Positions 9,701-20,888 are shown, numbered from the stretch's first letter. The stretch: 64,000 bases of DNA from Pocillopora verrucosa (GCF_036669915.1 NC_089325.1:11739231-11803230); one strand, 5' to 3'. Notes: a model not told the origin generated them from the letters alone. Translations and numbers: made by a program.

Positions 9701-11507
9701 TACTAGACTCCTTGACAATGAATAATCTTGCAGTCCATGGGAAGCAAAATTGAAGGTAATTTGTTATTGGAGCAATTTGCGATTGAGTGTCAAAAATAAT
9801 TCATAATTACTTTGGGTTTGCTTTTCTTTGCTATATAATTGGTCCACAAAATTTTACTATCTTTTCAACCAATCAGGTTTGAAACTAAAACCAAACGTGA
9901 CTTGGTTATTGGCGTTTTCCCACCCTATGGGCAATTCGCTTATTTTTACTTTGTGTTCTCATTAGCGGCTCACTATGACATTTTCCAGCACTCCAGATCT
10001 CAAATTGATTTTGGAACAATGAACGAAAAGCCGCCTCTCTTAATAGAGCGTATTTCGCGAGAGGGTCGTAAAGCAAAGGCAAATAAATCACAAAAGCCAA
10101 TCAAAGGAAATGAAAAGATCACGAGGAGCCAATGAGAACGCAGATTAAAAATAAGCAAACTGCCTGAAGCGATGGAAAACGTGAGTGACCAGGTCACGAT
10201 TGGTTTTAGGTTTGATTCTGATTGGTTGCTAGGATGACGCGAGTTTCCTGGACCAATCACCGAGCGATGTAAGCCAAAGCAACCCCGGAATATTTTTGAC
10301 TCTCAAGTGAAAATTTTTCTCTGCATCACTGCTTAAATCCAACCTATATTTGTGTATTTGTGAGTTGGTTTACTTTTTTCTTATTGTTTGCTTCTGACAG
10401 GGACCGGGAACTGCTCAAATTGGCGAAGGAGGAGACAATTCTTGGATCGTTTTAGATGAAGAAGATGGAGAAATGGAAGAAAGTGAGGAGGTTGAAATAA
10501 CTGGAGAGGAAAGAAATAGTGAGTCTCCGACACCAGAATCACAGCAGAAGAATGGCAGCAAAGGTGAAGAGGGAAAAACGTTGAACTTTATGCTTTATAT
10601 TCTGATTTTCCTAAGGCTATCGCATAGACCAGAACTGATATTAAAATCCTTGTCAATCAAGACCTATACGCCACAGTGAACCAATAAGGTCTCGAAATGG
10701 CAATGTAACATATCCTTCTCGTAAGCGAGGGAGTGAGACGACTAATGCCAGAGGCAGAAAAATATGTAATCATCGGCAAGCGCGCGAAAATATGCTTATG
10801 GTTCCAAGCGCGTAGAAAATATGCAAACAGTGCTGAGCGCTGACGGATATGCAACTTCTAGTAGTGCCAAGAGTGGGAAAGTGTGTCACTGGTCCATGTG
10901 CGAGGCAAATATGCAGCCAATGCTGAGTGCGGGAAAATATGCAATTGGTGCGAAGTGTGGATATATATGTAACCAATACTAAACACACCGGAAAACATGC
11001 AACTAGTGCCAAGTGCGTTGAGACATGCAACCGCCAGAAAGCGCGGGAAACTATGCCGCTTGGTACCAAGCGCGAGTAAACAGCGTTCGAGCACGTGAAA
11101 AATAAAAACAAACAGGAAGAATTTGAACCGAACGAAGCCCAACACAGAAACTACTTTTAACGATCTCTAGAGCTCCTTACTTCGTTTTGTCTTTGTTGCA
11201 GTCGTTCACTCCATCGTGGATAATGATGACAGCGAGGAGGAAGACGTTATAATACTGACTGCCGAAAGAAGTGATGTGATTCAGAAGAGGTATGTTTGGA
11301 CTAAAAAAAAAACGGTTACAGAAAGGCAAAGTTATAAAACTATTTGTGAATTCTGTTTTTCTTTTCTTCCATAGCTCTCAGCCAATGCGTACCCAGGAAA
11401 CCTTAGGTTTGAGTGGGGCGTTGAAAAGTGACAGCGGAAAGAACAGTAACAGCAAAAAGAAAAAGAGGAAGAGGAAATCTGGAAACAGAACATCGCAAAC
11501 TTCTTAG
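3740..11507 (+). CDS. EXOSC9: Exosome complex component RRP45
   Basis: RNase PH-fold, catalytically inactive subunit of the six-member exosome ring, which threads RNA to the associated nucleases (family knowledge). Fifteen exons: 3740-3811, 3904-3998, 4818-4937, 5157-5259, 5537-5634, 6109-6148, 6541-6623, 7021-7153, 7738-7826, 8629-8741, 9446-9482, 9734-9755, 10401-10563, 11202-11289, 11375-11507. They total 1,389 nt (462 aa plus stop), with GT/AG at each junction. Family hallmarks are read directly: CERDFLL at the N-terminus, DGREAYDYRKLRI, ESLCIVAGEKVW, HFRRPDVSV, SPEDRDPVPLSI, ILRCSKIASVKV, and PGTAQIGEG in the tail. The C-terminal tail is acidic and ends in a Lys/Arg-rich stretch, as in vertebrate EXOSC9. 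Exon 12 is a 22-nt microexon. Introns carry several miniature repeats. Confidence 0.95.
4322..4435. repeat. Short hairpin element (ATCCACTGGATAA family), EXOSC9 intron 2
   Basis: It contains self-complementary ATCCACTGGATAA / CCAGTGGATAA segments and ends in a TTTAAACAACTG-type terminus. The same terminus recurs at 38391-38514 and 44062-44182. It appears non-coding and probably a miniature transposon remnant. Confidence 0.6.
4540..4746. mobile_element. MITE, AACCCTTT-terminal family, EXOSC9 intron 2
   Basis: About 207 bp bounded by inverted AACCCTTTgACCC and GGGTGTAAAGGGTT ends. It recurs in full or part at 7902-8074, 17034-17236, 19990-20170, 30251-30463, 32930-33137 and 50525-50740. No coding capacity, so it would be non-autonomous. 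Confidence 0.75.
7902..8074. mobile_element. MITE, AACCCTTT-terminal family, EXOSC9 intron 9
   Basis: It starts at AACCCTTTGAC and ends at GTAAAGGGTTAA. The interior shares long blocks with 4540-4746 but is about 35 bp shorter through an internal deletion near the left end. Confidence 0.75.
9866..10228. mobile_element. MITE with CAACCAATCAG terminal inverted repeats, EXOSC9 intron 12
   Basis: The left end (9866-9925) and the reverse complement of the right end (about 10165-10228) match over roughly 50-60 bp, beginning with CAACCAATCAG and including AAACC.AAAACCAA.CGTGAC. The interior is non-coding. Diverged relatives appear in ATP8A introns near 39020-39180, 39400-39530 and 40740-40840. Confidence 0.7.
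10770..11085. repeat. Degenerate ~29-bp minisatellite, EXOSC9 intron 13
   Basis: About ten copies of a unit approximating GTGCCAAGCGCGGGAAAATATGCAA. The TATGC/CATGC landmark falls near 10791, 10820, 10848, 10910, 10938, 10966, 10996, 11025 and 11052, i.e. every 27-30 bp (one weak copy between 10848 and 10910). It is CpG-rich relative to its surroundings. Confidence 0.8.
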
Positions 11508-11560
11508 TGATTTTATTTATAATCAGTATTTGTAAATAGCTATTAGTCTTTTTCTAAGCA

Positions 11561-11566
11561 ATTAAA
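11561..11566 (+). terminator. Candidate polyadenylation signal of EXOSC9 (ATTAAA)
   Basis: ATTAAA occurs 54 bp after the EXOSC9 stop codon, the closest canonical variant in the sense direction. Confidence 0.45.
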
Positions 11567-12081
11567 AATCACACATAGTCCATATAAACCGCCTCCTTGA
11601 TATAATCTTCGAATGGACTCCTGTTGACATCCAGCGGAAGGGCGTGGTGGGGGGGGGGTAGAATGTGCATATGACCACTTCTTCATTAAGAGAAAAGTGA
11701 TAACGCCATAGAGTATAGTTCAACCTGTCTTCGAATTGGAGTAAGACGTTATTGTAATGTTCTTATTATTTCAGCCAATCTCCAGAAACCTTGAACTTAA
11801 ATATGAAGTTAACGCGGGCACTTGAATTTGAGTTGAAGTGAACACTCGTTCTTCAATTGAGTTTTGGTTTTTAGCCTTCGGTTATGTCGAATGTGTCGCT
11901 TGTTTTTGTTGGGAGTCTGAGACATGTGGAAGGCGTTATTTACAGTTAAATGTTTATATTCAATTTGATACATGTATCAGACCTTTAAAGTCAGATATTA
12001 GACTTGAGCTCTTTGTTTGAAAAGGATTTTTTAACACCGGTGTTATCATAGGCGAGGCGCCCCAAGCTCACTTGAATCCAT

Positions 12082-12239
12082 GGTAATTTAGTATTATAAA
12101 CTGAGTTGATAAAGAGAATTGGCCACCGAAAAGAGTTTAAAAGCTGAAGTTTCGAGCGTTAGCCTGGAAACGTCTGCTTTTAAACTCTTTACGGTGGCCA
12201 ATTTACGTTATCAACTCAGTTGATAATACTAAATTACCC
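12082..12239. mobile_element. Palindromic foldback element
   Basis: The arms 12082-12149 and 12176-12239 are near-perfect inverted repeats. Each contains TAATTTAGTATTAT, CAACTGAGTTGATAA and GGCCACCG.AAAGAGTTTAAAAGC, flanking a short loop. Related single arms occur at 31525-31668 and 42560-42690. A conserved flank (about 12240-12290) also recurs inverted at 31530-31575, so the full element may extend to 12290. Confidence 0.8.
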
Positions 12240-14059
12240 TGTTATACTCTCTCACCGACGCAGCACCACAGTTTCTTTACAAACTTACCTCCTTTATTCA
12301 CTTGAATCCTTGTATAGTTTTGCGCAATGCATTGTAAAACTTAAACCTACTCTCCCATTAAGTTTGAGGCGCCTGTAGTGTTTCAAGTCTGTTGAGTGTG
12401 TTAGATTAGAGTGACCCGTGACGAGCGATTTTTGATATGAGTCTCGCGATCATTAACATCACGAGAACATCGACCGATCTGCTTACGACAAGCCAAACTT
12501 ATAATGCCTGACTGAGAAAAAACTTCTCACTTGACTCAGTCTTAGAGTGACTCCTACACAGGTTGTCGAAACGGTTTTAGTCACTTCTACCGACAACGGT
12601 CCTTCTGAGGACTCCTCACCTGAGGGATCAGACTACACAATCAACTGTTATACCACCAGTTTCAAATCTCGTACCCTAAAACTGACAATGGAACTGTAGA
12701 CAATAAAACAAATGAATGTACACTTGATTTATCAGTCAAACCTCTCTCAGAAGGACTCCTGTCGTCGGTCTTTAAGGTTTTCGGCTGGTAACTGGAGTTT
12801 ACTGTAACTGCTAATGTGCAGGGCGCTCACCGCGAAGCAATAGCATTTGATACGACAACCACTCTTCCAGAGATCAGCTGTCACAACCGTTCGTGGCCTC
12901 TACTGACTCCATGCTTTAGTTACCTTTACTATGCTGCAGCTTGAGAACTTTGGTCCATCCAGTACCATTCACCCTAATCTGAATGCTTAGCTACGTCATA
13001 AATACTACTGATACGTCATAAACAAAAACGATGGTTTTGCATTTGACGTAACGACAGAAAGTGCGTACACGCGCGCGCGTCGGGAATTTTGACGATGACA
13101 TCGAAGAATTCTCATTATTTAGATGCCTTGCAGTACTAAAACTCGTGTGAAAGTTATCAAGCCTGGTGAATTGGATGATGTCCGTAGACCTGTGAAGGAA
13201 AATTCGGAAAGTGCCCGTGAGGGAAAAGCCGAGAATGGAGAAGGGCGTTCAGTCCTGTGACGACTCTTCAACTGCGGAACGAAATCTAAAAAGACGCGTG
13301 TTATCAAAGTGAGATCAGGTAGTGCAGCTGTGTCGAGCGTAGATGGAGCATACTGTGGTCCAGATTAATACATGTAATGATGTGGCATTTATGAGGAGAC
13401 GAATAATGGTTTTAAAGCGCCATGACAAGAATCTTGTGGACGTAAAAATGGTCTAGCTTTTTGTTAGGGGTTCTTTCTGGCAGACAGCGCGCGAGAAGAA
13501 AGAGTTCGATTACTGTAAGAAACGCTTAATATGCGTTCTACACAGGGAAAAAAGCTTACTCTTAACAGTTACTTAGTTATTGAAACTGTCCTGTTCACTG
13601 ATTTTATCAAAAGGAAATAGAAAACCAAAAAGGTGAGCTTCACTTGCAAGTAGATGAAAGGAGGAACATTTTAGGTTTTCTATTTCACTAACTTATGCAA
13701 AACGTGTTCTTATTTCGAAAGCAAAGGATAATTTATCCCAACAGAAGTTGTTCCTAGTTTAAAATATGTAGGGTTATTATATTATAAATCAGTCTTGCAA
13801 AGCAGTCATCATTAAAAAAAAAATCAATTATTCTGCAAGCCTCGGTAAATATGAAAGGTAATACCTTTAATATTTCCGTCTAGAAAGAACAGAAACATTC
13901 TAAATTACTTTAGTTCTAAAACCGTCATGAATTTGCAGTGAAGGCTTCCATTTTTCAGTTTTCGTAGTTTAATCCCAGCTTAATCGCTAAAGTATCATCA
14001 AAACAACTGGTGTAACACAAATAGGTCGGCCGCCATTGAATAGTTCTCCTGCTTTTAAA

Positions 14060-15110
14060 TTATTCCTCGGCTTCCACTGCTATCTGGCTTGTACTAGGAA
14101 CTACATAGTCTCCCCTTCTAAAAGCTTTCATCTCCTCATCGTATCTCTCTCTATCTTCCTTTGCCATTTGTTCAAACTTTTCCTTCTCTTTTTCTTCCAT
14201 CTTGGCCCACATTTCACCGAGCATTTTAGCTCTAACTCTCATTTCTGGATTTTCTTCTCTCATCGCAGCGCGTTTGTCTTGGCAGAAAAACATGAAGGAA
14301 GACCTAGGGGAAATACAAAATAAATTAAGCGTCAGCTTAAGTTGGGTTTCGAAGAAGAGAACTGTGAGTAATAATGAACTAATCAGAAATGAAACAGGAT
14401 TACGTGAACCTTTTCACTGAAACTCATCCAGAAAATAAACCACTCTGCAGAAAACTGATCCAAAATGGCGCTTTGGTTAAATTTGAGTCGTACTAAAAAA
14501 AGTTTTTGCTTACATTCATTTTCTCAAAGGTCTAAAGTCGTCAGCGGCGTACAGATCCGAATTTTTTTTTAAAATGTGAGGAATCATGCAAGTCGTAGCT
14601 CAGATAAACTTTATAAAGCACAGCGCTTTATCACTATACAAACTTGACCAGATTCAGTTTTCCGGATAGTGTAAATTCATACTTATGGAGAAACAGCTGG
14701 AACGGATGCTTGTACTAAGTCGACATGAAAGTAGCAACTTTTATTTAGGTTTAGACTTACATCCACTTCTTGGGTTGATTTGGATCCTTCATCTTCTTCT
14801 GCTTTCGAGTTTTCCTTTCACTACCTTCGTATCTCGGCGGTGTGTAATTAGCCATTTCGTTGTTATACCTCATCCTGTCCTTCTCTGCGGCCTCCACAAA
14901 ACGTTTTTTCTCCTCCTCAGTTAACTTCTTCCACTTTTCTGCACAGGCCGGTATAAACGCTTGCCGAACTGCTTTATCTTCTTTTGTCTCAGAACTGTCG
15001 CCTGTAGCTTCGCTTTGTAATTTCTTCATCGCCTCGGTTTCTTCCTTGACAAAAATATTGTAGGCACTCATTTTCCCTCGGGGCTTATTTGGGTCTTTGC
15101 GTGTCGACAT
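14060..15110 (-). CDS. HMGB-like protein with two HMG boxes
   Basis: DNA-bending, non-sequence-specific chromatin protein (family knowledge). Two exons: 15110-14761 and 14303-14060 (350 + 244 nt, 197 aa plus stop), joined at GT/AG with the intron interrupting a Met codon. Box A (about residues 5-92) starts KDPNKPRGKMSAYNIFV and retains the EKWKKLTEEEK helix. Compared with HMGB1 it has an extra charged segment between helices 1 and 2. Box B (about 108-180) starts KDPNQPKKWMSSFMFFC and includes LGEMWAKM and EKFEQMAKEDRERY. The long acidic C-terminal tail of vertebrate HMGB1 is missing: the protein ends shortly after box B. It is divergent from SAP30L. Confidence 0.9.
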
Positions 15111-16018
15111 TTCGTACTACAAGTTGATTTGAAGGAAGTGTTAACTATTCACTGCGTTACAAGTTTTATAGATAGTTTATAGTAAGCTTAAAGGAAGACC
15201 GTAAGCGAAAACTGACAAGCGCGAACCTTCTGAAGCTGACAACCTCTGCCGAGCCGAAGAACGCGAGTGATTGGTTTACTTTTCCCGCTATTTGTTCCCT
15301 GTCCTACGTGTGCAATTCGTAGCCTCTGCATGGAACCACAGGCTTCCCAGGTGTTGGGAAATGATCGTGGAAAACCATCCCTATAGTTATCTATAAAATT
15401 TGATTTACAACATCTGACGATTATTTGATCAACAACTTCTTGCACGTGGAATATGTGATCAGTTTAATTCTGCTAAGCCCTTTAGAAGACGCCTTTGATT
15501 TAGATTTGGGCCGTATTCAGTGCTCATTAGAATCTACCACTCTAGGCAGGTACGTGTTTCGGACAAAACAAAATGGCAAGATGAGAAATGGCTCTCCTTT
15601 CTGGTTGAAATTTGATCTCAGTCAAAGGTTTAAATATAAGAAATGATACTCGTGCGTAAGTACCTCCAATAACTTTCCCCCACCGCACCCCTACTTGAAA
15701 ATACAAAAAAACGAGAGCGAAACTGATTGACTGTGAGGCAATATTCTCCAGTACGAAGTACATGTAAGTCAAACAAACAATTTGATAAGATGCGATGGTT
15801 GATAATCGAGCTGACATGTACTACTCCATGGATAAACAATACTATTGATATTGCGTGACGATCGAAAAATCGGCTGGAAAAATGCGCGCAAAACTGACTT
15901 GGCATCTTCTTCATTGTTCAACCATGTGACATGACGTCACTCGCATGTGTACAACAAACAGGAAAGGAGCGATTTTCAAGATCGGCGGTAAGCTAATGTG
16001 TGTCGGGGATTGGCAGTA
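15111..16018. promoter_or_regulatory. Divergent intergenic promoter region HMGB-like / SAP30L
   Basis: This 908-bp gap separates the two oppositely oriented start codons and must hold both promoters. A CRE-like TGACGTCA lies at 15932-15939, within 90 bp upstream of the SAP30L ATG. No other gene was found. Confidence 0.5.
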
Positions 16019-18316
16019 ATGAACGGCTATCGAAGCGAACAGGAAGAACAAAGCTCTACTGTCGGGCAGATTTGCTGCCTTGTCGAAGACAACGACCGCT
16101 GTAAGCGACCAGCCAGCAACGCAAGCTACTCCAAGCGAATTCAGAAGACAGTTTCTCAGAGAAAACTGAAGTTGGCTTTGGACGTAAACGTAAGCGAAAT
16201 TTTTTCCGACTGAATCCTTTCACAGATCCGAGGTTGCTGACCGAACTGTAAGTTTTTGTTTGATAGAGCTGGGATAATTCGAATTAAATTCATTGTAAAC
16301 CGGTTTTATTTCAGGCAAGACACATCTATATTTGCGAGCATCACAAAAATATGATTCAGAGCGTTCGCAGCAAGAGAAAACGTAAAGATTCCGACGATGA
16401 AGCGGACACAGCTGAGGTAAGAAGGACAACTCTGTGTTTATCTTTTTAAGCACCTGGAGTAATTTACCCTGCTGTTTGCGACGGTTTTCCTTACCATTCG
16501 TGCTCAAACTTGTTGGTTACGTGTTTGATATTCTTAGGAAAGATTTTGACGTGTTCTCTTTCATCTCGCACAGGTCGATTTCTGTCAATTGCAGGTGAAC
16601 ACTCTAAGAAGATATAAACGACATTACAAGTTACAAACCCGACCAGGATTGAACAAATCACAGCTTGTTGAGGTATGTATGGTTGAACTGAAGAGATTTT
16701 TATATTTTTGGTTCGAAGCCTGGATGGCAAAACACTCGTTGTATCATCATTACAAATGTCGTTAGTCACCTTTTTGTTACGATAAACGTAATTCGATGTG
16801 AGCTAACAAATTCAAATGTCTTTTTATCTTTGAGTAGTCCCTTTTAATTTGGCTTAGTTCGGATATTTGAAGAATGTTTCTTTTTCTTACAAAGTACGAA
16901 ATTCTAGAGAAAACTCGTGCTGTACGTGGATTTCTACCCTCCTCCCCATAGAAAATGCATTCTTGTCGGTCGATACTCCTCTGGGGGAGTGGAGTAGGTC
17001 GGAAGCTATACTTTGTCCTTTACAGGAGATTTAACCCTTTAACTCCAATGAGTGACCAAGACAGAATTTCTCCTTACGATATCTATGCAATATCATGCAG
17101 ACAAGTGATGAGAATTAAAAAAATATAAATTATGGGATTATTAATTGATCCAATATCAAATTATCCAAACTAACATAATGAGAATCATTTGACAAACACT
17201 AAGGAGAATTACTAATGAGATCTTGGGAGTTAAAGGTTCATTCTAACTTTCAGTGCTCATAAAAAAAGTTTTCCTAAAATTCAAAATTTGTTCAGAAGAA
17301 ATGGGCAAGTTTGACTGAATGGACATGTTAGTGATTTAAACCAAAAAAAAATTCTCAACCAAAATTGTCAAAATACAAAATACTGCAAACCCTAGCAATG
17401 TTATCCAGTTAATACAAATATCATCATTTTCCTTTTTGCTGCCATGTTTTAAGGAGTCCCAGATTTTCATATTGTTTAAGGGAAAGAAGAATTTGATGTT
17501 TTTCAGTTAGTTATATCTTCTGGTTTTCATTTTGTTAAAATGGATTCATCAAAAAATTTTAGAGATTTCTGGAATTAGGATTATTTAGTATTGATCATGG
17601 TGCTTTTGAGTGGTCCACATGAAAGGCTTAGTCCTTCCTTAGTATATCTTTAGTAGCCTCTTCAGTGTATCTGTAGTAGCCTTGCTATTTTTAAAAAGTA
17701 CCTAAATCATTTTTTTTAAGGGAAGCTTATAATTTATAAGAATAGCTCGTAATGTTTAGTGCTTTAAATACTTTAATTTTAATTTTGTGTTGAATTTTAG
17801 ACTTTCATTTCTTTAGATTGTAGCTTAGCAAGGAAATTTGTTATTATAATTATTGTTATTACTAGCTTTGTTGGAATTTTAATCTTAGCTGTTAATTGTA
17901 ACTTAATGTTAAGTGCTTTTGAATATTTTATAGTCTTAGCACTATAAAAATTCTTTTTTTATGTTATCTTTATCAGTGTAGCCTAAATATTTTTAATTCT
18001 CCATTTTCAATTCACATAAAAACCTTCCCCATGCCAAACAATCTCTATCCTTTCTTGTTATATTCTTAATCCTAAGTTGTTTACTTCTCAAATGAAATGT
18101 TATTTGATGGTGCATCTCTTTCTTTGATGAAATTCTGGTAGTTGAACAAATGTTGTTTTAAACATGTCTTACATGAAGCTTTGTTTTTATTGTTTTAAGA
18201 CCATCCAGAGACACTTCAAACAGATTCCATGTCCTGAAAAGGAGACAGTTACTTACTTTATCTACATGATCAAAACCCACAAGAGCAAGTTAGACCAAAA
18301 ACCAGACAGTAACTGA
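16019..18316 (+). CDS. SAP30L: SAP30-like subunit of the Sin3-HDAC corepressor complex
   Basis: Bridges Sin3 to DNA, phosphoinositides and histone deacetylases in the nucleus (family knowledge). Four exons, all phase 0: 16019-16189, 16315-16416, 16574-16672, 18200-18316, giving 162 aa. The N-terminal zinc-binding module has C19, C20, C28, C64 and H66/H67, followed by the basic segment SKRKRK (76-81) that acts as nuclear signal and DNA contact, then an acidic patch DSDDEAD. The Sin3-interaction region includes [20 protein letters not shown] and [11 protein letters not shown]. The start MNG matches vertebrate SAP30L. An in-frame ATG 21 bp upstream (15998) would add seven residues. Length is close to the vertebrate paralogues. 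Confidence 0.94.
17034..17236. mobile_element. MITE, AACCCTTT-terminal family (diverged), SAP30L intron 3
   Basis: It begins AACCCTTTAACTCC and ends with GATCTTGGGAGTTAAAGG, an inverted copy of its own start. The interior differs from the 4540-4746 type and better matches 32930-33137 and 50525-50740, suggesting a second subfamily. Confidence 0.65.
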
Positions 18317-19481
18317 AGACAGATGATCTCCCATTTGCTGTAATCTCTGTATAGAATTTCATTTGAACTTGGAGTGAGGAAGATGATGTAAACAAATATG
18401 TTAATGTGTAAATACATTAGAGTGGTCCTGGTGTTGTAGATATGTATAGGTAAACGTTGAGGAGATCAATGCAGAATGATATTATGCTGAATCATAATTC
18501 TAGCATTCTCTCCAGGGGTTTCATGAAGTTTTGAGCTGAATGTCAAAAATTGCAAAGTAGGAAGCTAATTAAGGTTTAATTGTTACCCTAGTGTTGTTAA
18601 TTTCAGAAAAAAATTGGTGACAAATTTTCTTAACATGGGGAATTTCACCTTTTTTCCAGGTTTTTTTTTTATCTCATGTAGAGTTAGGTTTTCCATCAGT
18701 GTGTTACCAAACTTACAATGTTAATCAGTGCTCCAAGCCGTGACCAATTTGATCTCTCTACTTCAAAGAGAAAAATACTTAGGCATGTAAATCTGCTGCT
18801 CAAGTCTCAAATTTGAATTCCTGAATTACTGTGTGATTCTAGTGTAATGTGAAAGTAAGATAGACATTAAATACCGTTGTGTGAATACTCTGTCATTTTT
18901 TTTAAGGTGGCACATAAACCTCTGACACAGCTAAGGTGTGTTTTAAACAAAAAACCTGTTTATTGCATCATCCGACATGCACATATTTTATTTCTTTTTC
19001 TCCCATGGGGGGGACCTAAATATTGTTCTGCCAGCTATTTTGACTCAAGATTGCTAAGAAGAAACAGAATAGCACTTAGCTTGGGGCTCTGTTAACAGCT
19101 GTTGATTACATAATTTATTTTCAATATTAACTCAAATGTAATAAATTACGTGAATAAGATTTCCCTGTATTCAGAATGTGTCCTACATCAGTTGCTCTCA
19201 TAAATTTGTGTGAAAATAAATTATTTTAAGTTACATATCACAACCAGTCACCTTAGTACAAGGCTCTAATGACACAAGACTCGCCAGTCTGTCAGTTTAA
19301 GACTTTGATGCTGTTACAGTTACAAGCTAGTGTTAAAGTAGCAGTACACTCCAAGATTTGGAGTTTATCATGGCAAAGTTCTAGATAGGAGTTGAATGTT
19401 TCATTCCTTTATCACAGTCCCATGGATATTAACCATTATCAAAGTAACATTCAAAATGTCTTTGTAATAAGTTTCTTTTTG

Positions 19482-19487
19482 AATAAA
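19482..19487 (+). terminator. Candidate polyadenylation signal of SAP30L (AATAAA)
   Basis: AATAAA in the sense direction about 1.17 kb after the stop. An earlier AATAAA at 19215-19220 is the alternative. Which one is used cannot be told from sequence. Confidence 0.35.
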
Positions 19488-19989
19488 AATTATAGTAGTG
19501 AGTGCGTTTTTGTTGTAGTTAGAAAAATAATGTGTTTGTTAATTTAAATTACAAAGCATGTCCAGTAAGATTTTTTCATACTTATGATACAGTGTAGTAA
19601 ACTATATACTGTCAAGGACTGAACCCTTATGTGATCAGTGTGCATTTTCTCCCTACTGTTCTTTATGCATTAACATTTCCTGTGGTGTTGACAATAATGA
19701 TAATAACCACAATGTTTTTATGTGCGCATCTCAAGCCTTGATGCACTTACATGTCACCTATGAAATCAATCTCCATCACAAAATAACTTAAACACTAGAC
19801 AAGTAAAAACATATAAGTAACTCTCATAGCTTATGAAAGAACTTATGAAATAAAAATTTTGAAAGTTGGCAGCTTTGAAAGACAAAACTGAAAAAGCACT
19901 TTTAAGAGAATTGGGGAGAGTATTCCATAATGTAGGTACTCAAAAGGAATATGCATGTTAACCATAAGTCACAGAGTTTAGGGTAAGAA

Positions 19990-20170
19990 TAGTAATATGC
20001 TTTTTTTAACATTCAAGAGCCTTTTAGTTGGTGATCATTGACTTTGTTCTCATGACCTTAATGTTTGACTGACAAGTAAATTCTCGTGACCTGAATGTTT
20101 TGGTTTGATTTAGGGGTCATACTGTAAGGAGAAATTAGATGCTTGTCAGTCTTAGGGGGAAAGGACTAAC
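19990..20170. mobile_element. MITE, AACCCTTT family, inverted and degraded
   Basis: Read in reverse it shares the blocks GATCACCAAC, TCATGA, CTAATTTCTCCTTAC and CTAAGA found in 4540-4746. The outer TIRs are worn. Confidence 0.5.
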
Positions 20171-20888
20171 ACAGAAAACTAACACTCTTATTCTTTTCAG
20201 TTTTACAACCACTCACTGCATCAAAACAATCAAAGTGAATTTAAATATATAAAAACCTATGATGATAAATAATGAAATTTTTGTGGGGATGGTCAGTTGT
20301 GGGAGATGTTTGGAGATAACTCTGGTACAAGTTCTAGGTGAATGTAGGTGGCAAAGATTTTTTTTTCAATCTGTCAGTTTTTCTAACTGGAAATCTGAAA
20401 ATGAAATTGGAGATTGAAAAGAAAAGCCAAAGTTTGGACCCCCCCCTCCCTCTTACCCAGTTCCCAGCACACTCTGCACCCTTCTAATCCATATCCATGG
20501 CACATTGAAGGTCAATGCAAATGAAGTTGATCCAGACGACAAACAGTGAGATTAAGTGATTTATATTTCCGTAAATTTATATTCTTGTTTCCTTCAGATA
20601 AACACTGTTTCGGCAGGTGTATAGAGGAGTCTAAACCAAACCTGCTTGGATACCGAAAAATATAACTTTTGGTATACTGTAATCATGCTGTATTCTGAAA
20701 TGAAGAGATAAATTTGGCCGTAATTCAAATTTTCCATGCTCCATCACTCCGCTCTTAAGATACTTGGCAGCTGAAGACACCGGAAACGTATCTTCCGGCC
20801 TAATATGAGCGAGGTCTGGGCACATTTCACTTCGTTGCTTCTTTGGCGGGCAACATGTAAGCGATCGAGCTTTTCCTTACACTGAAAC

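Larger units (their letters stand above)
11508..14059. other. Intergenic region EXOSC9 to HMGB-like gene
   Basis: No gene could be supported. The region includes the short EXOSC9 3' end, a G-run near 11648-11660, the palindromic element at 12082-12239, and a short alternating CG run near 13068-13080. Between about 12,400 and 13,450 the sequence is less AT-rich and has short open stretches without recognisable domains. One is a 45-codon plus-strand ORF starting near 13121. Confidence 0.55.
18317..20888. other. SAP30L 3' region and intergenic space to ATP8A
   Basis: AT-rich and without recognisable coding exons. The first 1.2 kb is probably the SAP30L 3' untranslated region, with AATAAA at 19215-19220 and 19482-19487. 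A reversed MITE copy lies at 19990-20170. The last 250 bp before 20889 would hold the ATP8A promoter and leader. Confidence 0.5.

Noticed and set aside
10770..11145. 113- and 95-codon minus-strand ORFs
   Set aside because: They read through the 29-bp minisatellite antisense to EXOSC9, so their internal repetition follows the DNA repeat.
13121..13258. 45-codon plus ORF in the EXOSC9-HMGB gap
   Set aside because: Basic and low-complexity with no similarity I recognise and no flanking splice logic. It may be a degenerate element.
20631..20825. 64-codon minus ORF just upstream of ATP8A, considered as first exon of a divergent gene
   Set aside because: No domain, no convincing donor and no partner exons on the minus strand.
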